Shown here: positions 16,140 through 24,163 of the stretch, piece by piece
Position numbering within the stretch: position 1 is the first letter of the stretch
Layout of the letters: each line of letters opens with the position of its first letter
Source: Chloroflexota bacterium
GTDB taxonomy: Bacteria; Chloroflexota; Dormibacteria; Dormibacterales; Dormibacteraceae
Assembly (NCBI GenBank): GCA_005880915.1
Contig: VBIW01000042.1
Coordinates: 1-64,000, forward strand
DNA length: 64,000 bases
Direction: 5' to 3'
Program-made: the position numbers and the translations under genes
The notes under the pieces: model-generated
What the model saw: only the letters and a program-made list of their open reading frames with translations
Told to the model about the DNA's origin: nothing
Database searches by the model: none

Positions 16140-16290
16140 GCGCGTGCGGCTGCGCCGCAGGCGCTGCTCCCATTCCGGTATACGGTTCGGACTTATCTGA
16201 ATAGTTACTCGACACAACGCTTGGCAGGCGAGTAAGGCATAGTCGCGGCCGACGTGAAGTCGGCCGCCAGGGCGATGTACCTACGAAATA
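16140..16290. other. Structured noncoding stretch between glnK and trxA
   Basis: No credible gene. It contains a perfect 9-bp hairpin GCGGCCGAC / GTCGGCCGC (16245-16267, loop GTGAA) and a GC-rich self-complementary segment near 16141-16165. No tRNA cloverleaf or known riboswitch pattern was recognised on either strand. A small RNA is possible but unsupported. Confidence 0.3.
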
Positions 16291-16321
16291 AGAAAGCGGC
16301 TGGGCATTTCACCCAGCCGCT
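16285..16321 (-). terminator. Intrinsic terminator of trxA
   Basis: On the minus strand, AGCGGCTGGG pairs with CCCAGCCGCT (16312-16321 and 16295-16304), followed by TTTCTTATTTCG. It starts 13 bases after the trxA stop. Confidence 0.88.
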
Positions 16322-16333
16322 CAACCCCTCGGA

Positions 16334-16681
16334 CTAGCTCTTGGCGGTCGTCACGTCTGCGCTCTTCTCGATCCATTCGCGGATCGGGGCGGCGCCCCCG
16401 GGGAATCCGACCATCCGGTCTACCAGTTGACCCGCCTTGAAGAGGCCAAGGGTGGGGATGCCCTGGACGCCGTAGCGGATGGCGAGCTCCTGGTTGTTGT
16501 CCACGTCAAGCTTGCCGATCTTGACCTTGCCGGCGAACTCGTCCGCCAGGCGCTCCACGACGGGCGCCATCATGTGGCAGGGCGGGCACCACTCGGCGGT
16601 GAAATCAACGACCACCGGCTCGGCTGAATTGAGCACGTCGGCCTCGAAAGTCGGGGCGTCGAAGTGCTGAAGGTTTTGCAT
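16334..16681 (-). CDS. trxA: Thioredoxin
   Basis: A 115-residue thioredoxin-fold protein. [18 protein letters not shown] carries the redox pair Cys32/Cys35, with a CPPC centre in place of the usual CGPC, and the cis-proline loop is [11 protein letters not shown]. It reduces disulfides in cytoplasmic proteins. The more oxidising or reducing nature of the CPPC variant cannot be told from sequence. The length is typical (105-115). ATG 16681 begins just before MQNLQHF; a GGAGG lies about 13 bases upstream, rather far for a normal SD. It is divergent from the glycosyltransferase at 16821 and has its own terminator. Confidence 0.92.
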   Translation of the reverse strand: MQNLQHFDAPTFEADVLNSAEPVVVDFTAEWCPPCHMMAPVVERLADEFAGKVKIGKLDVDNNQELAIRYGVQGIPTLGLFKAGQLVDRMVGFPGGAAPIREWIEKSADVTTAKS

Positions 16682-16743
16682 GTTGAATACAAAGCCCTCC
16701 GACCCTGCCGTATTCCGCGAGCCCCTCCGGCGCTGCCCCATCC

Positions 16744-16807
16744 CCGCCGCAAGCGGCGGTACTTCCCCACTGCGTGGGGAAGAGCCTCCTCCCCACGAGT
16801 GGGGAGG
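16744..16807. repeat. Three consecutive hairpins before the GT2 gene at 16821
   Basis: Three near-perfect inverted repeats stand side by side: 16744-16759 (7-bp arms, CCGCCGC/GCGGCGG), 16762-16782 (9-bp arms, CTTCCCCAC/GTGGGGAAG) and 16788-16807 (9-bp arms, CCTCCCCAC/GTGGGGAGG). The last two are sequence-related and could be copies of one element. They end just before a -10 box and so could act on DNA as protein sites. Confidence 0.7.
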
Positions 16808-16808
16808 A

Positions 16809-16814
16809 CATAAT
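16809..16814 (+). promoter_or_regulatory. -10 box, leaderless start of the GT2 gene
   Basis: CATAAT ends 6 bases before ATG 16821, so the predicted transcript begins at the start codon itself. Confidence 0.5.
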
Positions 16815-16820
16815 CGGGCC

Positions 16821-18356
16821 ATGGCCGTCATCGAGGCACAGCCGCCCGCGCCCGCCTGGCAGCAGGCACTTCGCCAGTTCGGCGCCCGATTTTTCGAGGC
16901 CGGGCCCGGGGCGATCACCTGGATTCTCCTCGCGGCTCCGGCCTGGATTCCGATCGTCTTCAAGTTGCCCGGAGCGATCTTCGTCGCCTGGGCGGTGCTC
17001 GTTTTCGACGCCTACTGGCTTGTCCGAGCGATCACGGTGGTGACCGGCGTGTACGGCACGCAGCTCCGAATGCGCCGGGACATGGGCAAGGACTGGCTGG
17101 CGCTGTGTCGCGACGAGCAGGCTGCGGGCGGGGTCGATCCCCTTCAATTCTTCCACCTTGCCGTCGTGCCGACCTACACCGAGCCCTACCACGTGCTCGA
17201 GCGCACGGTCCAGGCGATCGTCGATTCGAACTACCCCGACGAGCTGAAGCTCGTCGGAATCATCACTCGGGAAACGGACAAGCCGGGTTGGGAGAACGTC
17301 GCGAGGCTCAAGGAGAAGTTCGGGGGCCGAGTTCGAGGGTTCTATCACATCAAAGACCCGCTCGAACCGGGGATCGTCATCGGCAAGTCCGCCGCGATGA
17401 ACTGGGGCGGCAGGTGGATGGTGAGGGTCCTTACAGAAGAGGGCTTCGACATCAGCAAGGTCCTGATCACCGACCTCGATTCCGACTACCGAGTCCATCC
17501 CGAGTACTTCGCGTGGATCAGCTGGCACCATGCGCGCGAGCCCCTGCGCGACTTTGTGATCTGGCAGCCGGTGCCCCTGTTCCACAACAACATCTGGCAA
17601 GTGCCGATGGCGGTGCGCATCATGTCGGCCAGCACATCGCAGTGGCAGATGTTTCTCCACTCGCGTCCGCATCGGCTGGTTGCGTTCTCGAGCTACACCT
17701 GCAGCCTGGACTTCGTGCATAAGGTCGGTTACTGGGACAAGGACGTGATCCCAGAGGACTCGCGGTTCTACTGGAAGGCCTTCTTCACGTTCGGCAAGCG
17801 CTTCTCGGTCAAGTCGGTCTGGCTACCCATCTACGGGGATTCGCCGAACTCACGCGACTACGCCTCGACCCACATGAGCCAGTACAACCAGATCAAGCGG
17901 TGGGCCTGGGGCATCACGGACGTGCCCTATGTGTTGGCCCGGTTCTTCAAGCACCCGGAGATTCCTTTGTGGCTGCGGATCCGTCGGTTCATGAACCTGT
18001 TCCTCAATCACCTGAACTGGATCTTTCTACCGGTCCTGCTTCTGTTCGGTTCCTCAGTTCCGATCTGGGTGAGCGTCGACTTCTCGCTGACCGACCTTGG
18101 CCAGGCGCTGTGGAACGTGTCGGGCGTCCTGCTTGGGATCACCCTGTCCACCGTGCTCTTCTTTCTGTATTTCGAGATCCGGATCCTGCCGCCCAAACCT
18201 GCCAATTGGCCGATGTGGAAGAAGGTCGCGATCTACTTCCAGTACTTTCTTTATCCGATCGTCGGGCTGATCCTCAGCGTCCTTCCGGCGCTGGAGGCCC
18301 ACACCCGATTACTGTTTGGGCGATACCTCGAATATCGGGTTACGGAGAAGGTCTAG
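16821..18356 (+). CDS. Membrane glycosyltransferase, GT2 family (processive type)
   Basis: A 511-residue protein with two helices at the N-terminus (about 25-75), a cytoplasmic GT2 domain and about four helices at the C-terminus. Motifs: [30 protein letters not shown] as the DxD region, PEDSRFYW as the catalytic acid region and QIKRW, the QxxRW motif of cellulose- or hyaluronan-synthase-like enzymes. This suggests synthesis and possibly export of a beta-linked polymer or glycolipid; donor and product are unknown. ATG 16821 follows CATAAT by six bases. It is followed at once by a DinB-like gene. The next genes on the other strand encode the b6f-type complex and are unrelated. Confidence 0.8.
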   Translation: MAVIEAQPPAPAWQQALRQFGARFFEAGPGAITWILLAAPAWIPIVFKLPGAIFVAWAVLVFDAYWLVRAITVVTGVYGTQLRMRRDMGKDWLALCRDEQAAGGVDPLQFFHLAVVPTYTEPYHVLERTVQAIVDSNYPDELKLVGIITRETDKPGWENVARLKEKFGGRVRGFYHIKDPLEPGIVIGKSAAMNWGGRWMVRVLTEEGFDISKVLITDLDSDYRVHPEYFAWISWHHAREPLRDFVIWQPVPLFHNNIWQVPMAVRIMSASTSQWQMFLHSRPHRLVAFSSYTCSLDFVHKVGYWDKDVIPEDSRFYWKAFFTFGKRFSVKSVWLPIYGDSPNSRDYASTHMSQYNQIKRWAWGITDVPYVLARFFKHPEIPLWLRIRRFMNLFLNHLNWIFLPVLLLFGSSVPIWVSVDFSLTDLGQALWNVSGVLLGITLSTVLFFLYFEIRILPPKPANWPMWKKVAIYFQYFLYPIVGLILSVLPALEAHTRLLFGRYLEYRVTEKV

Positions 18357-18359
18357 GGA

Positions 18360-18821
18360 TTGGACGAAGACAGCGCGCGGACGGTGGCAAGGACGGTGGC
18401 CGGGCTATACCGCGATGTCCACGACAAGCTGCGAGAACAGGTCCGCGACCTGGACCACGGGACGCTCAACTGGAGGCCGCTGCCAAAAGCCAACTCGATC
18501 GCCGTGCTCGTCACGCACTCGCTGGGTTCGGAGATGGAGATGCTCCGAGCATTGAGGCAGGTTTCGAGCGATCGAGACCGCGATTCCGAGTTCAAGGTCG
18601 AGGCAGAGGCGGCGGACCTGCTCGCGTTGTTGGACCAGGCTGACCGGAACCTCGACGAACACATCAACGCGCTGACCGCGGCGGACCTGACCGAGATGCG
18701 GCCTCGGGGTGACCGACCGCCGCGGCCCGGTATCGAGTGGCTCGTCTCCAACTACGGCCACGCGCGGGAGCACCTGGCTCAGATCGAGCTGACGAAGCAG
18801 ATTTACGACAGCCGCGATTGA
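18360..18821 (+). CDS. DinB-family (DUF664-like) four-helix protein
   Basis: A 153-residue soluble protein read from TTG 18360, three bases after the GT2 stop. The layout LYRDVHDKLREQVRDLDHGTLNWRP, then AVLVTHSLGSEMEM and SNYGHAREHLAQIELTKQ is that of the DinB/YfiT-like superfamily of four-helix bundles. His in the helix-2 LVTHSLGSE motif and His residues in YGHAREH could form a metal site. Some family members are thiol-S-transferases (bacillithiol or mycothiol), others have no known role. The chemistry here is unknown. Co-transcription with the GT2 gene is likely from spacing. Confidence 0.75.
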   Translation: MDEDSARTVARTVAGLYRDVHDKLREQVRDLDHGTLNWRPLPKANSIAVLVTHSLGSEMEMLRALRQVSSDRDRDSEFKVEAEAADLLALLDQADRNLDEHINALTAADLTEMRPRGDRPPRPGIEWLVSNYGHAREHLAQIELTKQIYDSRD

Positions 18822-18830
18822 CCCGGCTGA

Positions 18831-19514
18831 CTAAGCTCCGCAGACCCGGCCGGTGAGCCAGGGCAGGCAGAACCCAGGCCCCGCCAGTGCCCACAGCTCG
18901 AGGGCCGCGATGATGAGGAGAAAGACCACAAAGCCCGTGCCGCTCATGACGTTGCGGCCCGGCACCGGCCACCTCTTCCAGCCGAGGCGCTTGGCCATGC
19001 GAGGACCGGCGATCGCGTCGATGAACGGCCACACGAGGAACACGATGATGACGACCGTCGGGATGACGACGGACATAACAAGCTCCGGCCCGAGCTTGAT
19101 GAACTGGAACAGGAAGAGGAAGTACCAGTCGGGCCTCGGAATGGTCACCGCTCGCGGATCGGCGGAGGCTTCGAGCTGAAGGTTCTTCTGCACGAAGGCC
19201 GCGAGTAGTCCGAGGGTGATCATCATCACGATGATGATCACGGGGTAAGGCCAGAAATGGTCCGGGAAGAAGGGATGCGTATCCTCGTCCGGCATGTCAT
19301 CGGCAAGGTGATGTCCGGCATCGCCCATCAAGATGGGGAACAGGGCAACCCCAACGATCACGGGATAGAGGATGTGGTCCGGGCCAATCGGTAAACGCTT
19401 CCACTCGGGTTCGAGAGTGTGTCCGACGTGGCCGTCGAGCTCGATGATCTGAACTTCTTTCGTCTCGGCGATGGCCGCCCCAGGTCCTTCCTTTTGAATG
19501 TCGTCGTTGCTCAC
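18831..19514 (-). CDS. petD: Cytochrome b/b6f complex subunit IV-like protein
   Basis: A 227-residue protein homologous to the C-terminal half of cytochrome b (subunit IV). It has three main helices, plus a fourth at the very end, and the quinol-site motif PRPDWYFLFLFQFIK, a PDWY variant of PEWY; PDWY forms are associated with menaquinol-type complexes (family knowledge). No CxxCH haem c motif is present, so unlike QcrC of bacilli there is no fused cytochrome c. The ATG overlaps the cytochrome b stop by four bases. It is the last gene of Rieske-b-IV. The substrate is membrane quinol; its electron acceptor is not encoded nearby. The symbol is by homology. Confidence 0.88.
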   Translation of the reverse strand: MSNDDIQKEGPGAAIAETKEVQIIELDGHVGHTLEPEWKRLPIGPDHILYPVIVGVALFPILMGDAGHHLADDMPDEDTHPFFPDHFWPYPVIIIVMMITLGLLAAFVQKNLQLEASADPRAVTIPRPDWYFLFLFQFIKLGPELVMSVVIPTVVIIVFLVWPFIDAIAGPRMAKRLGWKRWPVPGRNVMSGTGFVVFLLIIAALELWALAGPGFCLPWLTGRVCGA

Positions 19515-20206
19515 ATCGGCTCCGAGATGCCGTGCGCGCGGATGAACCGGAAGTGCACGTACATCAAAAGGATGATCAAGGCGGGGAACAGGAATACGTG
19601 CGCGGTGAAGAAAATCTGCAAGGTTGGCGGGCCAACGACCGGACCACCTTGAAGGATCTGTTTGATGAAAGCGCCCAGCTGGGGCGGCGGAGGTGAGCCG
19701 GCGATCTTGATCGTCACCTCGGTGGCGAAATACGCCTTGGTGTCCCAGGGGAGCAGGTAGCCGGTCAGGGCGAAGCCCAGGATGATCAACAGCATGATCG
19801 CGCCCACCATCCAGTTCAGCTCACGAGGCGCGCGATACGAGCCGGTCCAATAGACGCGGGCCATGTGAAGCAAGACCATGAAGATCAGGATGTTGGCGCC
19901 CCAAAAATGGACGCCGCGAATCAGCCAGCCCAAATAAACGCTGTTCTGGATGAACAGAACGCTCGAGTAAGCCTCCGCCGGATTTCCTCTCGCATCTGGG
20001 ACGTAGTAGATGGCAAGCAGGATGCCCGTCACGAGCTGCAAGACGATGATGACGAACACCATCCCGCCGAAGCAGTAGTAGAAGGCGTTGGCGAAGTTCG
20101 GCACGCGCTGATACATCGACTCTTCGATCGCCTTCGTGAAGGGATACCGCTCGTCGAGCCAACGGACGGCGGCGAGCTGGATGTCGCGAGGGTGAGGAAT
20201 CGCCAC
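19511..20206 (-). CDS. petB: Cytochrome b6-type subunit (split cytochrome b, N-terminal half)
   Basis: A 231-residue four-helix cytochrome. Haem ligands are His100/His114 (spacing 14) and His203/His218 (spacing 15); the 14/15 pattern is that of b6f-type proteins, where bc1 has 14/14. Cys45 in FYYCFGG aligns with the Cys of FYCLGG in b6/QcrB that holds the extra haem c_i covalently, so a third haem is expected. Together with the Rieske protein and subunit IV it forms a quinol-oxidising complex in the cytoplasmic membrane. The gene starts three bases after the Rieske stop and overlaps the next gene. Confidence 0.92.
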   Translation of the reverse strand: MAIPHPRDIQLAAVRWLDERYPFTKAIEESMYQRVPNFANAFYYCFGGMVFVIIVLQLVTGILLAIYYVPDARGNPAEAYSSVLFIQNSVYLGWLIRGVHFWGANILIFMVLLHMARVYWTGSYRAPRELNWMVGAIMLLIILGFALTGYLLPWDTKAYFATEVTIKIAGSPPPPQLGAFIKQILQGGPVVGPPTLQIFFTAHVFLFPALIILLMYVHFRFIRAHGISEPM

Positions 20207-20209
20207 GGC

Positions 20210-20746
20210 TCAGAACCCCAAAACGATCCCGTCGACCTGGATCGTCGTTGGGTCGTCACCCTGCTTCCAGGTCAGGTGCGACAGTGGGTAGGCGGCCGGT
20301 CCATTGAGCACCGTGCCGTCGAGGTGGAAGCGCGAACCGTGACAAGGGCAGTCAAAGGTCTTGGCGGCGTCGTTGAGAGCGACCGAGCAGCCGAGGTGTG
20401 AGCAGTTGATCGCCAGCACGGCGACCTTGCCCGCGTTCTTGACCGCGAACCCTCCAAAGGCCAGGTCGCCGGCGGCGTTGTCTCCTCCGCCGTCGGCCAT
20501 GATGAACGCGGTGTTCGGGTTGGTCGGAGCGTTGAACTTCACCGCCTCGCCGTCGTTGAGCTGGGTGATCGGCTTGTCCAGGATGATGCTCACCGGGCCT
20601 TTCTTCTGGCCTTTGGGCGGCGCGGGCCAGAGGTAGACCAGGATCGGCAGTACACCAGCGGCCGTCAGAGAGGTGAGGATGATCGCCATCCACCAGCCAA
20701 GAAACGTCCGGCGGGCGACCAGCCTCGGCGCCGCAGCGTCTGCCAT
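20210..20746 (-). CDS. petC: Rieske iron-sulfur protein
   Basis: A 178-residue Rieske protein. An N-terminal anchor helix (RRTFLGWWMAIILTSLTAAG, about 12-31) is preceded by a twin-Arg-like ARRTFLG, suggesting Tat export. The cluster motifs CSHLGC and CPCHGSRF give two Cys and two His ligands for a 2Fe-2S centre. The protein passes electrons from quinol to an external acceptor. It is the first gene of a three-gene operon with cytochrome b6 and subunit IV. No c1, f or c-type cytochrome gene is adjacent. Start ATG 20746 lies nine bases after TAGAAT (20756-20761). Confidence 0.94.
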   Translation of the reverse strand: MADAAAPRLVARRTFLGWWMAIILTSLTAAGVLPILVYLWPAPPKGQKKGPVSIILDKPITQLNDGEAVKFNAPTNPNTAFIMADGGGDNAAGDLAFGGFAVKNAGKVAVLAINCSHLGCSVALNDAAKTFDCPCHGSRFHLDGTVLNGPAAYPLSHLTWKQGDDPTTIQVDGIVLGF

Positions 20747-20755
20747 CCGGCTCCG

Positions 20756-20761
20756 ATTCTA
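20756..20761 (-). promoter_or_regulatory. -10 box for the Rieske/b6/IV operon
   Basis: TAGAAT on the minus strand overlaps the trpS stop codon (20759-20761) and ends nine bases before the Rieske ATG. The predicted leader is only one to three bases long. Confidence 0.45.
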
Positions 20762-21754
20762 ACCTCGTCGCGAGGGCAAGTAGGGGGGCAGGCCGACCGC
20801 CTCGCGCACCTCCCGCATCGTGGTCCGAGCGATCTCACGCGCCTTTTCGCTGCCCTCGTCGAGGATCGCGTTCACCCGGTCCGGGCTCAGCTCGGAACGC
20901 ACCTCGCGGAACGGCTGGAAGACCTCGATCAAACGCTCGGCGAGCAGCTTCTTCTTGTCGTAGCAGCCGATCTCGGCCTTCCGGCACAGCTCCCAGTAGT
21001 GCTCCCAATCGTCGAAGAAGTACTTGTAGAAGGCGCAGACATTGCACTGGCGCGGATGTCCGGGATCAGTCCTTCGCGGTCGCTTCACGTCCGTGACCAT
21101 GCTCAGAACCTGCTTCCGAATCGTTTCGGGATCATCGGTCACCCCGACGATGTTCCCGACGGTCTTTGACATCCTTTGTTTGCCGTCCGTGCCTTTGATC
21201 AGGTTGGTTTCGGTCATCAGCGCGCGCGGTTCCGGGAAGACGGGCGCGTATGTCCGGTTGAATTTGCGGGCAACCTCACGAACGAGCTCGAGGTGGGCGA
21301 GCTGATCCTTGCCGACCGGCACGCCTACGCCCTTGACTACCAGGATGTCCGCGCCCTGCAGGATGGGGTAGGAGAAGAGGCCCAGGTTGACGTTGTCTGG
21401 GTGCTGCTTCGCCATCTCCTTGAAGGTCGGCACACGCTGCACCCAGCTCAGAGGGGTGACCATCGAGAGCAACAGGGTCAGCTCGGCGACCTCCGGCACC
21501 TTCGACTGGAGGTAAAGAACGCTGCGTTTGGGGTCGATCCCGACGGAGATCAGGTCGGCCGTGAGGTCGAATACTTTGTCCTCCGCTTTGCGACCGTCGG
21601 GCTCGGTCGTCAACGCGTGGTAGTCCGCGACGAAGTAGAAGCATTCGTACTGGTTCTGCAGCTCGACCCAGTTCTTGGCCGCGCCCAGGTAGTTGCCGAG
21701 GTGGAAACGCCCTGTCGGGCGCATTCCGCTGAGGATCCGAATTCGCTCCGCCAT
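20759..21754 (-). CDS. trpS: Tryptophanyl-tRNA synthetase
   Basis: A 331-residue class I synthetase that charges tRNA-Trp. The HIGH-like motif is GRFHLGNYLG and the KMSKS-like motif is KQRMSKTVGN. SGMRPTGRFHLGN at the N-terminus and VGKDQLAHLELVREVA are family segments. Length fits TrpS (325-350). ATG 21754 was preferred to a GTG seven codons upstream (21775) because the extra residues are not conserved in the family; neither has a clear SD. It lies just upstream of the Rieske operon on the same strand, whose promoter sits in its stop codon. Confidence 0.96.
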   Translation of the reverse strand: MAERIRILSGMRPTGRFHLGNYLGAAKNWVELQNQYECFYFVADYHALTTEPDGRKAEDKVFDLTADLISVGIDPKRSVLYLQSKVPEVAELTLLLSMVTPLSWVQRVPTFKEMAKQHPDNVNLGLFSYPILQGADILVVKGVGVPVGKDQLAHLELVREVARKFNRTYAPVFPEPRALMTETNLIKGTDGKQRMSKTVGNIVGVTDDPETIRKQVLSMVTDVKRPRRTDPGHPRQCNVCAFYKYFFDDWEHYWELCRKAEIGCYDKKKLLAERLIEVFQPFREVRSELSPDRVNAILDEGSEKAREIARTTMREVREAVGLPPYLPSRRG

Positions 21755-21830
21755 GGCGAAAGGGAGTCTAACCACGAGTAGTCCGCCCGCGCGCTGCCGG
21801 CCAGAGCCCGAGGATTACGATTGGAGTTAG

Positions 21831-23303
21831 TTGCCAGACAACGATTCACCACAGGTCCCACCGGCGTCGAGCCTGGGCCTCGGTTCGCGGGCGCTCCGCA
21901 ACACGACGATCGTGCTCACCGCGAAGGTCATCGCGCGCCTGATCGCGCTTGTGACCGTCCTCTACATGCTCCGGAAGCTCGGCCAGGTCCAGTACGGCAC
22001 CTTCGCCCTGCTCATCAACCTGACCGCCATCGTCAGCGTCGTCCTCGACCTTGGCTTCAACGTGCTCTTCGTCCGCGAGGGAGCGCGCGAGCACAGCCAG
22101 GTCCAGCGCTACCTGCGAAATGTGATGTCGGTACGCCTCTTCATGTCGGTCATCAGCCTCTTGCTGCTTGCCGCGCTCGTCATTCCCTTCGGCCTCAGCG
22201 GGCTGCTCGTGCCTGGCTTCGTTCTGATGGTGTTGACCTCGTACTCGACGCTGCTGCGCAACGGCCTGTATGCCGTGCAGCAGCTCGGCTACGAGGCCCT
22301 CGCCGTCGTGCTCGAGAGTGCCGTTCTGCTTGGGCTGATTCTTTATGGCGGCTCGACTGGCCAGGGCGTGGCTTATTACGTGTGGGCATATGCGATTCAG
22401 TACGCATTCAGCTGCGTTTACTTCGCCATCGTGCTCGCCGCCAAGCGGATCGCCGTGATCGGCTGGCGGTTCGAGGCGACGCTGATGCGGGAATGGTTCT
22501 GGAAAGGCTTGCCTTTCGCGCTGACCTTCGTGTTGACGATCCTGTATTTCCGGATCGACCAGCCGCTGATCGCGGCGTTCAAGGGATTGGGCCAGGCTGG
22601 CCTCTATGCAGCCGCCTACAAGCCCATCGAATCGCTGCTTTTCGTGCCGATCACCTTCCTGTCGATCGTGTTCCCAGTCCTCTCTATCTACTACCGCGAG
22701 CGCCGGGCTGACCTGCTGGACGCGGTCAGCCGCTTCTACAAGGGCTTGTTGCTGATGGGCTGGCCCGTAAGCGTCGGCATCTTCGTCCTGGCGCACCCCC
22801 TCACGCCGCTGCTCTTGGGGCGTGGTTTCCTCGCTTCGGAGCCGGCGCTGCGGGTTCTGGCGCTCGCCCTCGGCATCGCGTTCGTCAACAACGCGTTCAT
22901 TGGCGCCCTGAACGCCTCCGATCACCAATCTTCATTCACCTGGGCCGCAGGCTGGAGTGTGGTGGCCAACCTGGCGCTGAACCTCGTGCTCATCCCGCTT
23001 TTCGGGTACCAGGGCGCAAGCTGGGCCACGGTGATGACAGAGCTCGTCCTCGGCGTGGCGGGCTGGATCCTGACCTCGCGTTATGTCGGGCGCGTGCCGG
23101 TTGTACAGCTCAGCTGGCGCGTCTTGTTGGCCGGTGTGATCATGGGCGCCGCCATTTACCCGCTCAGCACCCTCGACGGATTCAAAGTCGCAATCCCGAT
23201 CATCGCCGGAGCGGTCGTGTACGCCGCATTCGTGCTGCTTCTGCGTGCCCTCAACAGCGACGAGATAGGTTGGGCGCGTCGCGCCCTGGCGCTCGCGCGC
23301 TGA
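21831..23303 (+). CDS. Polysaccharide flippase (Wzx/MOP superfamily)
   Basis: A 490-residue protein with about 12-14 helices. It starts ALRNTTIVLTAKVIARLIAL and continues LGQVQYGTFALLINLTAIVS, the typical opening of MOP-superfamily oligosaccharide flippases (Wzx/RfbX, PST family). Such proteins flip lipid-linked sugar repeat units outward. TTG 21831 is supported by GGAG seven bases upstream and by TACGAT nine bases before it, a near-leaderless start. The stop overlaps the start of the exonuclease gene (ATGA). With the dTDP-, UDP- and GDP-sugar genes nearby, a role in exopolysaccharide or wall polymer export is likely; it could also move another lipid-linked glycan. Confidence 0.85.
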   Translation: MPDNDSPQVPPASSLGLGSRALRNTTIVLTAKVIARLIALVTVLYMLRKLGQVQYGTFALLINLTAIVSVVLDLGFNVLFVREGAREHSQVQRYLRNVMSVRLFMSVISLLLLAALVIPFGLSGLLVPGFVLMVLTSYSTLLRNGLYAVQQLGYEALAVVLESAVLLGLILYGGSTGQGVAYYVWAYAIQYAFSCVYFAIVLAAKRIAVIGWRFEATLMREWFWKGLPFALTFVLTILYFRIDQPLIAAFKGLGQAGLYAAAYKPIESLLFVPITFLSIVFPVLSIYYRERRADLLDAVSRFYKGLLLMGWPVSVGIFVLAHPLTPLLLGRGFLASEPALRVLALALGIAFVNNAFIGALNASDHQSSFTWAAGWSVVANLALNLVLIPLFGYQGASWATVMTELVLGVAGWILTSRYVGRVPVVQLSWRVLLAGVIMGAAIYPLSTLDGFKVAIPIIAGAVVYAAFVLLLRALNSDEIGWARRALALAR

Positions 23304-24163
23304 TGAGCTCGAAGCCGCTCTATCTCAAGCCTCGCGGGGCGGCCGCCCTCGTGCCCTGGGAGGAAATCGCGGTCGACGCTCCGGAGGTCAGCGGGCAGAC
23401 CCTGCTCGAGGACGCCCAGTTTGTGGCCCTCGACATCGAGACCACCGGGAATGCGCCCTTCCTCGTGCTCGAGATCGGCGCCGAGCGCTTTAGCCTGAGC
23501 GGCCCGCTTTCCTTCTTTGACACGCTCGTCGATTGCCGGGCTCCCATCAACCCATATGCGCGCAAGCGCCACCACATCGACCGCTCGATGCTCATCGGTG
23601 CGCCCGAATTCAAAGACGCGCGCCGCGCCTTCCTTCGCTTTGCCCTCGGCGCGGTCCTCGTCGAGCACAGCCATGACGCATTCGACACCTGGCTCGTCGG
23701 CCGCGGCCTCGAGAGCCCTCTCGAGCACCCGATCATCGACACCACTGCGCTGGCGCGCCTCGTGCTCGACCTTCCCAAAGGCCAGACCCCGGGACTCGCC
23801 AGGCTGGTCACCGAGCTCGGCCTCGACGTCACGCCGGCCCACGCGGCGCTCGATGACGCCCGCGCCACCGCGATGGTCTTCCGCGCCTTGATCGCGCGCG
23901 CCCAAGACACCCTTGGCTGGAAAACAGTCGGCGACGTCCTGGCCGCGCTGCCACGGCCCATGGTCGACCGGACCGCGCCTAGTCGAAGAGCGTCAGCTGC
24001 AAGTCGGGCTCGGGGTGCTCCAGGCCGGACAACCCCACCCCGATCAGGCGCACCGCCCGCGACTCCACGTGCGACTTCTCCAGCGCCGACCGCGCGGCGC
24101 GGAAGATCGTCTCGACGTCGTCGGTCGGGCTCGTCCGGCTCACCTGGCGGCTCACCAGCCTGA
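23303..24163 (+). CDS. DnaQ-like 3'-5' exonuclease (DEDDh)
   Basis: Starts at ATG 23303 in the flippase stop. Exo motifs: FVALDIETTGN (ExoI Asp/Glu), EHSHDAFDTWLV (ExoII Asp) and HAALDDARAT (ExoIII His/Asp), so the DEDDh set is complete. This would trim 3' ends of DNA or RNA, as in DNA polymerase III epsilon-like proteins. Residues to about 225 form the domain; after that comes an Arg/Ser/Pro-rich tail of about 60 residues which lies entirely opposite the 3' end of dinB (23979-24163). The tail has no family look, so the true end could be earlier in related strains, or the overlap may be real. Position beside DNA polymerase IV hints at repair. Confidence 0.75.
   Translation: MSSKPLYLKPRGAAALVPWEEIAVDAPEVSGQTLLEDAQFVALDIETTGNAPFLVLEIGAERFSLSGPLSFFDTLVDCRAPINPYARKRHHIDRSMLIGAPEFKDARRAFLRFALGAVLVEHSHDAFDTWLVGRGLESPLEHPIIDTTALARLVLDLPKGQTPGLARLVTELGLDVTPAHAALDDARATAMVFRALIARAQDTLGWKTVGDVLAALPRPMVDRTAPSRRASAASRARGAPGRTTPPRSGAPPATPRATSPAPTARRGRSSRRRRSGSSGSPGGSPA

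Noticed and set aside
16140-16290. tRNA or tmRNA in the glnK-trxA gap
   Set aside because: GGTTCGGACTT looks like a T-arm at first sight, but no acceptor, anticodon or D-arm pairing fits on either strand.
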